From the NCBI GenBank assembly GCA_965248635.1, contig OZ252114.1:3410001-3474000 (forward strand): 64,000 nt of DNA, given 5' to 3'. A program made the position numbers and the translations under genes. Source of the stretch: CBDAPI01 sp965248635. Lineage in GTDB: Bacteria; Acidobacteriota; UBA6911; RPQK01; CBDAPI01. Below the pieces are notes generated by a model, which saw nothing but the letters and a program-made list of their open reading frames with translations, was not told the origin of the DNA and did no database searches. Below are positions 10,221 to 18,875 of the stretch, in pieces (position 1 is the first letter of the stretch; the number at the start of each line of letters is the position of its first letter).

Positions 10221-11558
10221 ATGTCAAAAACAGTCTGCCAGAATACCCTGCCATTTCATAGCCACAGAAACATCACGGCTCGTTTTGATGGGGGGAGCCT
10301 CACTTCCGACGCAGGATGGTTGTTGTTTGGATCGCTGGATCGTCAACATCGATTGTGCGAGGGCTTCAGTTCCTGTATTTCGGAAAGTCGAGACCAACGC
10401 TACATTCGTCATGACCTGTTGAAGTTGATCCGACAACGAGTCTTGCAGATCGTGGCCGGCTACGAAGACTGTAACGACGCCGATACGCTGCGCTCGGATC
10501 CGATGCTCAAGACAGTCTGTGATCAGTTGCCCGAGAGCGATCCCGACTTGGCCACCCAGCCGACTTTCTCCCGTTTGGAGAACTCCGTCACCAAGAAGGA
10601 TCTGATACGTCTGAGCCGGTGGCTGCTAGGCCGTTATGTGCGCTCCCTGAAGAAGAGACGCCCCAGCAAGATCATCCTGGATCTGGACAGTACCGATGAC
10701 CACACTCACGGCCAACAGGAGTTCTCCTTCTACCACGGGTATTACCGAAACCACATTCTGCATCCTTTGCTGATCTTCGATGCCGCCACGGGAGACCTGG
10801 TGTGTGCCATGTTGAGACCTGGCAACAAGGGGGCTGCCTCTCACATCGTGCCCGTTTTGAAGCGCGTCGTGGAGGCCATCCGACAAGGAGTGGGGACGGA
10901 TGTCGAGATTGAGATTCGGGCCGACAGCGGCTTTGCCACGCCTCGGCTCTACGAGTTCTGTGAAGGTGAAGAGAATAAACTCCAATATGTCATTGGGTTA
11001 AGTCGAAACCCTCGCCTGCAGCGAGTGGTCGAGCCGCTGCTGGATTCGACTCGGCTGAGGTTCGTTGAGCTGGAGGAAAAACAGCGTCAGTTTGACGAGT
11101 TTCTTTATCGAGCCCACAGCTGGGATCGATCCCGTCGCGTCATTGTCAAAGTGGAGGTCGATCAGCGTGGGATCAACCGTCGCTTTGTAGTCACCAACCG
11201 GGACGATCTCTGCTCCCAATCACTTTATGACCACTACACAAACCGAGGGCAGACCGAGAACTTCATCAAGGCCTTCAAGAATCATCTGAGCATGGACCGA
11301 CTCAGCTGTCATCGATTCCTGGCCAATCAGTTTCGACTCCTCCTGCATGCACTGGCTTACCAGATGTTCGTGCGCCTGCGCGACTATCTGCACGGAACCC
11401 CCTGGCACAAGCTCGAAATCGAAACCTTACGTCGTCGGGTCCTCAAGATTGGGGCCCGGATCCGACAAACCACTCGACGCATCTGGGTCCATCTTTCCTC
11501 AGCCTTCCCCGAACAACCCCTCTTCCACCTCGTCTTGAGTCGCCTGAACTCCAGTTAG
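10221..11558 (+). CDS. IS1380-family transposase, copy 1
   Basis: A 445-residue DDE transposase with an RNase H-like fold, the normal length for IS1380. Visible catalytic signatures are LDLDSTDD near residue 155, IRADSGFATP near residue 234 and the Glu in NRGQTENFIKAFKNH near residue 347. It starts at an ATG with GGAG ten bases upstream inside the leader hairpin. The three copies in this window encode the same protein and are uninterrupted, so transposition may be recent or continuing. About 200 bases of apparently non-coding element sequence follow the stop. Confidence 0.95.
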   Translation: MSKTVCQNTLPFHSHRNITARFDGGSLTSDAGWLLFGSLDRQHRLCEGFSSCISESRDQRYIRHDLLKLIRQRVLQIVAGYEDCNDADTLRSDPMLKTVCDQLPESDPDLATQPTFSRLENSVTKKDLIRLSRWLLGRYVRSLKKRRPSKIILDLDSTDDHTHGQQEFSFYHGYYRNHILHPLLIFDAATGDLVCAMLRPGNKGAASHIVPVLKRVVEAIRQGVGTDVEIEIRADSGFATPRLYEFCEGEENKLQYVIGLSRNPRLQRVVEPLLDSTRLRFVELEEKQRQFDEFLYRAHSWDRSRRVIVKVEVDQRGINRRFVVTNRDDLCSQSLYDHYTNRGQTENFIKAFKNHLSMDRLSCHRFLANQFRLLLHALAYQMFVRLRDYLHGTPWHKLEIETLRRRVLKIGARIRQTTRRIWVHLSSAFPEQPLFHLVLSRLNSS

Positions 11559-11761
11559 CTTTTCCCAGCTCCCCCGGAAAACCGCTTCCGACACTCATCC
11601 AGGCCCAGATCTGTCTGAAATTCACTCCCCAAACCACTCAAACGCCTCGCCAACCCATATTCTTCGCAAATCCGCCTGTCACACCTGCCCGCTTCCGAGT
11701 TGGGCCACTTCTCGAGTCGTTTTTCAACACCGGACTACGGTTCTTGCATAATCCGGGCTAG

Positions 11762-12908
11762 ATCCCTTGTCGCACCGTCGATCGTTCTGTTCCTTTGCGG
11801 CTGCGGTGGACCGGTGGAAGTCGCTGATGTTGTCTACACCAGCGGTCGGATCTACACCGTCGACGAGGCACAACCCTGGGCCGAGGCCGTGGCCATTAAG
11901 GACGGCAGGTTTCTGGCCGTGGGAAGTATTGCCGACATCGGCGACTTGCAGGGCGAGAATACCGAAACTGTGGACCTGGGCGGGAGCTTCGTTATGCCGG
12001 GCATCATCGACCTGCACGTGCATCCCTTCATGACACCGCTGTTCAATGTGATAAACCTGGATTTCTCTGACCCAACTAACGTGGACACCATGCTTGCCGA
12101 GTTGAAAGGCTTTGCCGAGGAGCACCCGGAAAAGGAATGGATTAGGGCCGGCTCCTATGGCTTGGGCGTGTTCCCAGATGAAAACCCAAGCAAGGAACTG
12201 CTGGACGAAGTTATCCCCGATCGGCCAGTGATAGTGATCGACCAGACTGGGCACAACTATTGGGTTAATTCCCGTGCGCTGGACCGGGCCGGCATCGATG
12301 CAGACACACCAACTAGCGACAAGTACATCATCGTCAAGGACCCGGCGACTGGCGAGCCCACCGGTACCTTGCGCGAAAGCGCCATGCGTCTGGTGGAACA
12401 GGTGGCCGACTGGCCCAGCCCGGAGGAGAATGCCGTAGCGTTTAAAAAGGTGTTCGACGAGTTCAATTCCCACGGAGTGACCACCATGCGCACAGCCGAG
12501 GGCCAGGCCCCTTCGCTAGACGTGGTGAAGTCTATGGAAGATTCTGGCAACCTGACCATGCGCTTATTCGTTGCCTGGGACTGGCACATGCACATCACCA
12601 CGCCGTTCACCAACGAGGAAATGGACCAGGCGATTGCAGGCCGTGGCCAATATGCCACGGAAATGGTCAACCCCAACTTCGTGAAGATCTTCCTCGACGG
12701 CACGCCGATTGGCTACAACTCACCGTTCATCGAGCCGTACGCCGATGACGCGAGCCAACACGGCGTCGGCAAATTCTCAACCGAAGAACTGAGCCAGATC
12801 GTCACTAACTTCGACGCCCAGGGCATCGGCGTGATGATGCATTTCCATCGGCGATGGCACAGCCCGCATGGGACTCGACGCAATTGAGGCGGCCCGCGCG
12901 GCCAATGG
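11762..12908 (+). pseudogene. Lipoprotein amidohydrolase (YtcJ-like), disrupted by IS1380, a frameshift and a deletion
   Basis: A metal-dependent amidohydrolase of the family-3/YtcJ group; these hydrolyse C-N or C-O bonds and this one was probably a periplasmic lipoprotein. After the lipobox FLCGCGG come GRIYTVDEAQPWAEAVAIKD, MPGIIDLHVHP (metal-binding HxH) and DQTGHNYWVNS. The 5' end (ATG, Met-His-Ser-Ser) lies before IS1380 copy 1. At 12842-12844 one extra T in a TTT run breaks the frame. In the next frame the motif SIGDGTARMGLDAIEAAR follows, the expected metal-site region. Homology stops after ARAANG near 12908, where porin sequence begins; about 150-200 C-terminal residues are missing. 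It is not functional as it stands. Confidence 0.75.
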
Positions 12909-13163
12909 CCCCTCACCTCCAGTGTTTCGGGCGGCGCCGTCTACCGCGGCCCTTTCCGGCGCAGCCGGGATCATTGGGGTGTGGGACTCTTCCGAACCAC
13001 GACAGAACAGACTGGGGGGGCGTCCGAAGTTGGGGCTGAGACCTTCTACCGGTTCGGGTTGACAGACAGGCTCGAAGCTTCCTTTACGATTCAGATCTTC
13101 GATCCCGCTCGGGCCGAAGGTAGCTTCGCCAACTTCGGCATCCGCTTTCTGGCAAACCTGTGA
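12909..13163 (+). pseudogene. C-terminal fragment of an OprB-like carbohydrate porin
   Basis: A frame without its own start encodes SVSGGAVYRGPFRRSRDHWG, then GVGLFR, ETFYRFGLTDRLEASFTIQ and a C-terminal FGIRFLANL. This is the ending of an OprB-type outer-membrane porin: the last beta-strands and a terminal barrel strand. The preceding three quarters of the porin are missing and the amidohydrolase remnant abuts it directly. A deletion or recombination near 12905-12920 probably fused two unrelated genes. The fragment shares no frame with the amidohydrolase after the junction. Confidence 0.6.
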
Positions 13164-13196
13164 AAACCCCACCGTTGAATCTGGCGGAGGTGAACA

Positions 13197-14310
13197 ATGC
13201 CCAAGAGATCTCGAGATTACAGGAACCTGCGTTCGTTTGCGACAGCTCCCCGGAAATGGCCTTTATTCCCGGCGGCTGCGCCACTTCTTCTCCTGTTGCT
13301 CCTGTTTACCGTGGCCGGCCTGGCCCGTCCCAAGGTCGATGTCATCGTCATGAAGAATGGTGACCGGCTGACCTGCGAAATCAAGAAGCTGGAGTTCGGT
13401 CAACTCCACGTCAAGACGGGATACACGCTGGGAACGGTCGTCATCAACTGGGAGAAAGTCGAGCGAGTGGAAAGCCCCCAGCGCTTCACGGTGGAAACCA
13501 CCGGGGGAGAGTACTTTTCGGGTTTACTGCAGAAGGAGGCGGTATCCGCCACGGTTGGAGAAGGAGAGGTGACCGTTATTGAGGGAAGCAGGGCAACCCG
13601 CCTGACCGGCGAGGAAGTGGTCGAGATCGCTCAAATGGAGGCGGGCTTCCTGAGAAAAATGGATCTCAAGATCGACTACGGTTTTACGTTTGCCAAGGCC
13701 AACAAGCGGACCCAGTCCAATCTGCAGTCCAATCTGCAGTACAGAACGGAAAAACACTGGGCTGAGCTTTCCGTGAGCTCGTTGTTTGCCGGACAGACGG
13801 ACGGCTCCGATACGAACCGTCACAACTCGACCGCCTCCTACATCCGTTTCCTGGGTACACGAAAGTGGTTCGCCGTGGGGCTCGCGGATTTCCTCAACAA
13901 CGACGAGCAGCGTCTCGACCTGCGGACCACTGTGGGAGGCGGGCTGGGGCGGAAGGTCATCCATTCCAACCGGAAACACGCTTTTGGTACAGGGTGGAGC
14001 CGTCTGGAACAGTGAGACTTTTGCTCCAGAAACGGGCCGGGAAGAGGCGAACAGTGCGGAGGGTCTGCTGGCAACGAACTACTCCACGTTCCGCTTTGAC
14101 TCCTCCGAACTGATTACGAGTTTGTACGTTTTCCCGAGCTTCTCGGATCCAGGACGTGTCCGCCTGGCGTTCAACGCGAGCTTGTACTGGGACATCATCG
14201 GCGACCTCTTCTGGAGATTGACCTTCTGGGACAATTTCGACAACCGGCCACCGGAAGAGACGGCCAAAAACAACTTTGGGATCAGCACGTCCATCGGCTG
14301 GTCGTTTTAG
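13197..14310 (+). pseudogene. DUF481 outer-membrane beta-barrel protein, frameshifted near 13982
   Basis: About 370 residues if repaired. A strong ribosome binding site GGAGGTG precedes the ATG at 13197. A long signal sequence with a leucine run is followed by a small N-terminal domain (VIVMKNGDRLTCEIKKLEFG, then VVINWEKVERVES) that often accompanies DUF481. The remainder alternates like a beta-barrel and ends GISTSIGWSF, a terminal aromatic typical of BAM substrates. The first frame runs out after HAF near 13984, and the second continues LVQGGAVWNSETF. Removing one T from the TTTT run at 13981-13984 rejoins them. DUF481 proteins are outer-membrane proteins of uncertain function, some salt- or acid-induced. 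Confidence 0.7.
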
Positions 14311-14479
14311 ATCAGATCGGGCTCCGGATCCCGATCTGATCGACGAGTCCGAATACGCAGAAGCGGGCCGATTGGTGCATTGACTTAGACGCCGGGTTCC
14401 AATGTTTCCTTCTAGCCGAAAGCCGCCGTTGATTACGCCTCCATAAATCGACCTTCTCCACAAAGCCCCAGATTCAAAA

Positions 14480-15860
14480 AGAAAGAAGTTGTTGTCAAGG
14501 TCTTGGGCGGACGCATCAGGCGGCGACCTCATCCTCTCGGACTCCATTCACAAATCTAACGTTGTCGACCACCTCTCCCAGACGCCGGTAGCCTTGTAGT
14601 CGGCGCCATCTTTTTTCAGCGCTTCTGCACAGTTTGAATACCATTGTCAGCATGGTTTGCCTGGACAAGCATCCTCGAGTCTTGGCCGTTCGCAGTTTCA
14701 CAGTCGCGAAGGTCGACTCAATCGGATTGGTAGTTCTCAGATGCGGCCAGTGTTCGGCCGGAAAGTCATAGAAGGCCAGCAGCTCTGTCCGATCCTTGGC
14801 CAGGCAGGATGTGGCCTTCGGGAACTTCAGCTGATAGGTGGCAATGAACTCGTCAAAAGCCCTAAAAGCATTCTCTCGGGTTTCAGCCATCCAGATCTGA
14901 TGCAGCGCCGTCTTGGCTTTTGGCTGTACTGCCTTGGGCAGATAGTTGAGTACATTGCCGGTCTTGTGCACCCAGCAGCGTTGCTGTCGGGTATTGCCGT
15001 AGATCTTGGCCAGGGCTTTCCAGAATCCGAGGGCTCCGTCGCCAATCGCCAGTTTCGGTCCCATGCGCAGGCCTCTGGAGCGCAGATTGCGCAGCAACTC
15101 CCACCAGGATTGCTCACTTTCCCGGTAGCCATCTTCCACGGCAATCAGCTCCTTTTTGCCGTCCGCACGGGCTCCGATCAGCACCAGAAGACAAAGCCGG
15201 GCATCGTCAAAGCGAACGTTGGCATAGACGCCGTCAGCCCAGACGTAAACGTAGCGCTTATTGGAGAGATCACGCAGCCTCCACTTCTCATAATCCTTGA
15301 CCCACTTGCCTTTGAGCCGTCTGATTGTCTTGGCCGACAGTCCCGGTGCATTCGTCCCCAACAGGGCACTCAACGCGTCGGAGAAGTCTCCTGTGGAGAT
15401 CCCCTTCAGGTACAGCAGAGGCAGCAGCTCCTCTACGCTCTTGCTTCGACGCAAATAGGGAGGCACCAGGCTGGAACGAAAGCGGATGATCTCCTCCGAC
15501 TCCTCACCAGTTCCTCGGTCTCGAACCCGCGGAATCCGAACCGGGATCCCTCCAATCCCCGTCTGAATCTCACGCTTCGGCAGGTAGCCGTTGCGAACCA
15601 GACGTTTTCGGCCCTGGACATCACTCTGACCCTCGTACTCTTCCAGAAGTCCTTCAAGCTCGGCTTGAACTGCCTCAGCCAGGAGCTTCTGTGCCCCTTC
15701 TCGAAGCATTTCCGTCAAGGCATCCTTCGTCGTGGTTGGTTCGTCGATGGAAACTACAGTATCTTTCTTCAAGGCGTATCCTTGTGGGCGAACTCATTAT
15801 CGATCTTCACGGTTCAGGGTACGCCATCTGACAGACGCCCCTCCGTACACAACTTTGGAT
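14480..15860 (-). mobile_element. IS256-family insertion sequence, ends approximate
   Basis: One IS256 transposase gene flanked by short, poorly conserved outward-facing repeats. At the left AAGTTGTTGTCAAGG begins at about 14487. At the right the complement of 15830-15855 contains AAAGTTGTGTACGGAGG. Both match around AAGTTGT. I could not find a convincing 8-bp target duplication, so the limits are estimates. It lies between the frameshifted DUF481 gene and a small zinc-ribbon gene. Confidence 0.6.
14516..15772 (-). CDS. IS256-family transposase
   Basis: A 418-residue mutator-type DDE transposase of normal length. The N-terminal DNA-binding part contains LTEMLREGAQKLLAEAVQAE and RNGYLPKREIQTGIGGI, both family hallmarks. 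The first catalytic Asp is in YVYVWADGVYANVR near residue 180 and the second in KLAIGDGALGFWKAL near residue 245. The third residue, Glu or Asp, is expected around AFRAFDEFIATYQ. The start is the ATG at 15772. No internal stop is present, so the protein could be active. Confidence 0.93.
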   Translation of the reverse strand: MKKDTVVSIDEPTTTKDALTEMLREGAQKLLAEAVQAELEGLLEEYEGQSDVQGRKRLVRNGYLPKREIQTGIGGIPVRIPRVRDRGTGEESEEIIRFRSSLVPPYLRRSKSVEELLPLLYLKGISTGDFSDALSALLGTNAPGLSAKTIRRLKGKWVKDYEKWRLRDLSNKRYVYVWADGVYANVRFDDARLCLLVLIGARADGKKELIAVEDGYRESEQSWWELLRNLRSRGLRMGPKLAIGDGALGFWKALAKIYGNTRQQRCWVHKTGNVLNYLPKAVQPKAKTALHQIWMAETRENAFRAFDEFIATYQLKFPKATSCLAKDRTELLAFYDFPAEHWPHLRTTNPIESTFATVKLRTAKTRGCLSRQTMLTMVFKLCRSAEKRWRRLQGYRRLGEVVDNVRFVNGVREDEVAA

Positions 15861-15931
15861 CATATCTCTTCATTAGGTGTACGTTAGCATAGTTTTCCTG
15901 GCTGAATTCGTGCTTGGTTGGGAGCTTTGCT

Positions 15932-16378
15932 TTACCCCCAGTGAAAGGGGTCGACAAAGCACCCAGCGCGTCCGCAACATATACAAGTCGGTCGGATACC
16001 GGGCCTGGAACGGCAAAAAGCAACTGCACGGCTGTTCTCCTGACGCCTCCGGGCGAAACTTCTCGGCTTTGAGTAGGCCGCCAGAGGCTCCCTCAGCCTG
16101 AAAGAAGAGCTGTATCGCTGTCTACGTTGATCCGTCACGCGGGCTTGCTGCTGCCGCTGACGGTAGGCTCTTTGGCGATCGCGATGATCGGCTCGACCCT
16201 CGGGAGATCGCTGGTGTCGGCGGTTGGCCGCACGGCATTGCTGCCGGCGCTGGAGACGACGGCAGGGCTGGCTGCAGTAGCCTTGGCCCCGGTCACAGGA
16301 GCGACAGATGAAAAACAGCGCGCCGCAGCCTTCGGCCCGGCAAGTACGTTGCCGGAGAACGACAATCGAATCGGCCAT
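15932..16378 (-). CDS. Small zinc-ribbon, arginine-rich protein of unknown function
   Basis: A 148-residue basic protein. The N-terminal half has paired cysteines: CRAEGCGALFFICRSCDRGQ followed by YCSQPCRRLQRR, spacing that suggests one or two zinc sites. The middle segment RANRRHQRSP, with RQRAYRQRQQQARVTDQRRQ, is strongly arginine/glutamine rich. I recall short proteins of this style next to mobile elements but cannot name the family. The last 40 residues look unrelated and may reflect a lost stop or frameshift. It sits between the IS256 and IS1380 elements and may be cargo of a lost element. Confidence 0.45.
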   Translation of the reverse strand: MADSIVVLRQRTCRAEGCGALFFICRSCDRGQGYCSQPCRRLQRRQQCRAANRRHQRSPEGRADHRDRQRAYRQRQQQARVTDQRRQRYSSSFRLREPLAAYSKPRSFARRRQENSRAVAFCRSRPGIRPTCICCGRAGCFVDPFHWG

Positions 16379-16621
16379 GCATCCAGTCCCGGCGGGGACT
16401 GGACAACAGCCCAGGATCGTGGCAGGTTACAATCTGTTTGTGGTGGGTCTCCGCTTTGTACAGAACTGCCACAACCGGACCTCGACCGGGTTACAGGTCG
16501 AGGTCCTCCCTCTTCCTGGACTGCAATCAATACACTCTCGAAGGGAAAAATCCACCTCGTCAGAAATCGCGAGATGAAGGCTCGGACGCACCTGCGGTGC
16601 GGATGATGTTGAAATTCTATC
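16379..16621. other. Intergenic stretch with three perfect hairpins
   Basis: No gene is visible. Three perfect inverted repeats occur: CCAGTCCC with GGGACTGG at 16383-16402 (4-nt loop), GGACCTCGACC with GGTCGAGGTCC at 16477-16506 (8-nt loop), and CGCACC with GGTGCG at 16587-16601 (3-nt loop). None has a T-tract. They lie upstream of the zinc-ribbon gene and end at the IS1380 copy 2 target site. Confidence 0.5.
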
Positions 16622-16625
16622 CTAA

Positions 16626-18277
16626 CCCGGATTATGCAAGAACCGTAGTCCGGTGTTGAAAAACGACTCGAGAAGTGGCCCAACTCGGAAGCGGGCAGGT
16701 GTGACAGGCGGATTTGCGAAGAATATGGGTTGGCGAGGCGTTTGAGTGGTTTGGGGAGTGAATTTCAGACAGATCTGGGCCTGGATGAGTGTCGGAAGCG
16801 GTTTTCCGGGGGAGCTGGGAAAAGCTAACTGGAGTTCAGGCGACTCAAGACGAGGTGGAAGAGGGGTTGTTCGGGGAAGGCTGAGGAAAGATGGACCCAG
16901 ATGCGTCGAGTGGTTTGTCGGATCCGGGCCCCAATCTTGAGGACCCGACGACGTAAGGTTTCGATTTCGAGCTTGTGCCAGGGGGTTCCGTGCAGATAGT
17001 CGCGCAGGCGCACGAACATCTGGTAAGCCAGTGCATGCAGGAGGAGTCGAAACTGATTGGCCAGGAATCGATGACAGCTGAGTCGGTCCATGCTCAGATG
17101 ATTCTTGAAGGCCTTGATGAAGTTCTCGGTCTGCCCTCGGTTTGTGTAGTGGTCATAAAGTGATTGGGAGCAGAGATCGTCCCGGTTGGTGACTACAAAG
17201 CGACGGTTGATCCCACGCTGATCGACCTCCACTTTGACAATGACGCGACGGGATCGATCCCAGCTGTGGGCTCGATAAAGAAACTCGTCAAACTGACGCT
17301 GTTTTTCCTCCAGCTCAACGAACCTCAGCCGAGTCGAATCCAGCAGCGGCTCGACCACTCGCTGCAGGCGAGGGTTTCGACTTAACCCAATGACATATTG
17401 GAGTTTATTCTCTTCACCTTCACAGAACTCGTAGAGCCGAGGCGTGGCAAAGCCGCTGTCGGCCCGAATCTCAATCTCGACATCCGTCCCCACTCCTTGT
17501 CGGATGGCCTCCACGACGCGCTTCAAAACGGGCACGATGTGAGAGGCAGCCCCCTTGTTGCCAGGTCTCAACATGGCACACACCAGGTCTCCCGTGGCGG
17601 CATCGAAGATCAGCAAAGGATGCAGAATGTGGTTTCGGTAATACCCGTGGTAGAAGGAGAACTCCTGTTGGCCGTGAGTGTGGTCATCGGTACTGTCCAG
17701 ATCCAGGATGATCTTGCTGGGGCGTCTCTTCTTCAGGGAGCGCACATAACGGCCTAGCAGCCACCGGCTCAGACGTATCAGATCCTTCTTGGTGACGGAG
17801 TTCTCCAAACGGGAGAAAGTCGGCTGGGTGGCCAAGTCGGGATCGCTCTCGGGCAACTGATCACAGACTGTCTTGAGCATCGGATCCGAGCGCAGCGTAT
17901 CGGCGTCGTTACAGTCTTCGTAGCCGGCCACGATCTGCAAGACTCGTTGTCGGATCAACTTCAACAGGTCATGACGAATGTAGCGTTGGTCTCGACTTTC
18001 CGAAATACAGGAACTGAAGCCCTCGCACAATCGATGTTGACGATCCAGCGATCCAAACAACAACCATCCTGCGTCGGAAGTGAGGCTCCCCCCATCAAAA
18101 CGAGCCGTGATGTTTCTGTGGCTATGAAATGGCAGGGTATTCTGGCAGACTGTTTTTGACATTGCCGTAGCTCCTGTTTAGGGTCTTTGTTTCTCTAAAC
18201 CCTTTTATATCAGAGAGCTACGGCCTTTTTTCTGGGCCCAAATCTCACTTGAATTTAGATCTCCTGCATAATCCTGG
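16626..18277 (-). mobile_element. IS1380-family insertion sequence, copy 2
   Basis: A 1652-bp copy in the opposite orientation to copy 1, flanked by the 4-bp duplication CTAA (16622-16625 and 18278-18281). One terminal base differs: the right end reads ...ATAATCCTGG instead of ...ATAATCCGGG. Its own target duplication shows that it inserted independently of copy 1, so the pair does not form a composite transposon. Confidence 0.95.
16825..18162 (-). CDS. IS1380-family transposase, copy 2
   Basis: Translates to the same 445 residues as copies 1 and 3, including the LDLDSTDD, IRADSGF and NRGQTENF catalytic segments. It is intact from the ATG at 18162 to the stop at 16825. The leader foldback that pairs over the ribosome binding site is also conserved here (18164-18224). 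Confidence 0.95.
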   Translation of the reverse strand: MSKTVCQNTLPFHSHRNITARFDGGSLTSDAGWLLFGSLDRQHRLCEGFSSCISESRDQRYIRHDLLKLIRQRVLQIVAGYEDCNDADTLRSDPMLKTVCDQLPESDPDLATQPTFSRLENSVTKKDLIRLSRWLLGRYVRSLKKRRPSKIILDLDSTDDHTHGQQEFSFYHGYYRNHILHPLLIFDAATGDLVCAMLRPGNKGAASHIVPVLKRVVEAIRQGVGTDVEIEIRADSGFATPRLYEFCEGEENKLQYVIGLSRNPRLQRVVEPLLDSTRLRFVELEEKQRQFDEFLYRAHSWDRSRRVIVKVEVDQRGINRRFVVTNRDDLCSQSLYDHYTNRGQTENFIKAFKNHLSMDRLSCHRFLANQFRLLLHALAYQMFVRLRDYLHGTPWHKLEIETLRRRVLKIGARIRQTTRRIWVHLSSAFPEQPLFHLVLSRLNSS

Positions 18278-18875
18278 CTAACAGCGAGTGTCCAAAAACA
18301 CGCACATCCTGGTGATCGTTAACAGCGTGAACTTTCCGGACAGTGCACCAGCCCGGATGATTCAGTGCGCCGTGAAAAGGCGGCGATTTTCAGTGGGTGC
18401 AAAACCCACCCGGCAACTGTCGCTCCAGCCGGTAGCAATCGGAGCAGTAGAGGAGGTAACGAATCTGCTGAAGCCTTCGGTGCAGAGGGTCGCGTTAGGC
18501 GACTTGGCGAAGGTGCAGGCCGTAACGAGTAGTGAACGCTAAGCAGGCCTCGAAAAGGGCAATGCGGAAGCCGACCTGGCTGAATTACAGGGAAGGCCGC
18601 CGTCAGCGGGGAAGTCGAGCAACAGCACCCGTTGGTTCCGCCGGGGTAATGGCGACGGCACGCACTTAAGAGGAAATCGCAAGCATACACGGGAAGCCCC
18701 TGTCGGCGAAGACGGCCGCACGGTCCTCAACCGGCAACCCGCGAGGGACAGGTCGGGCGGGCAGGGGTGGCGGACAGGCTCGTATTACTGAGGAAAGCGG
18801 CTAACCCCGCTGGAGGGAAGGGGCCTGAGTTCGAGGCAGACGTCTGCTGAAGCGACAGCGCGGAGATTGACCCGA

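Larger units (their letters stand above)
10106..11757 (+). mobile_element. IS1380-family insertion sequence, copy 1
   Basis: A 1652-bp element with terminal inverted repeats beginning CCCGGATTATGCA at both ends. It is flanked by the 4-bp target duplication CTAG at 10102-10105 and 11758-11761. It carries one transposase gene. Two further copies of the same length lie at 16626-18277 and 39240-40891 in the opposite orientation. This copy splits a lipoprotein amidohydrolase gene in its fifth codon. Confidence 0.95.

Noticed and set aside
16745..17760. Small plus-strand reading frames repeated inside IS1380 copies
   Set aside because: They lie antisense to the transposase and recur only because the element is repeated. 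Codon structure belongs to the transposase strand.
10106..18277. A composite transposon bounded by IS1380 copies 1 and 2
   Set aside because: Each copy has its own matching 4-bp duplication (CTAG and CTAA). A composite unit would share a duplication only at its outer ends.
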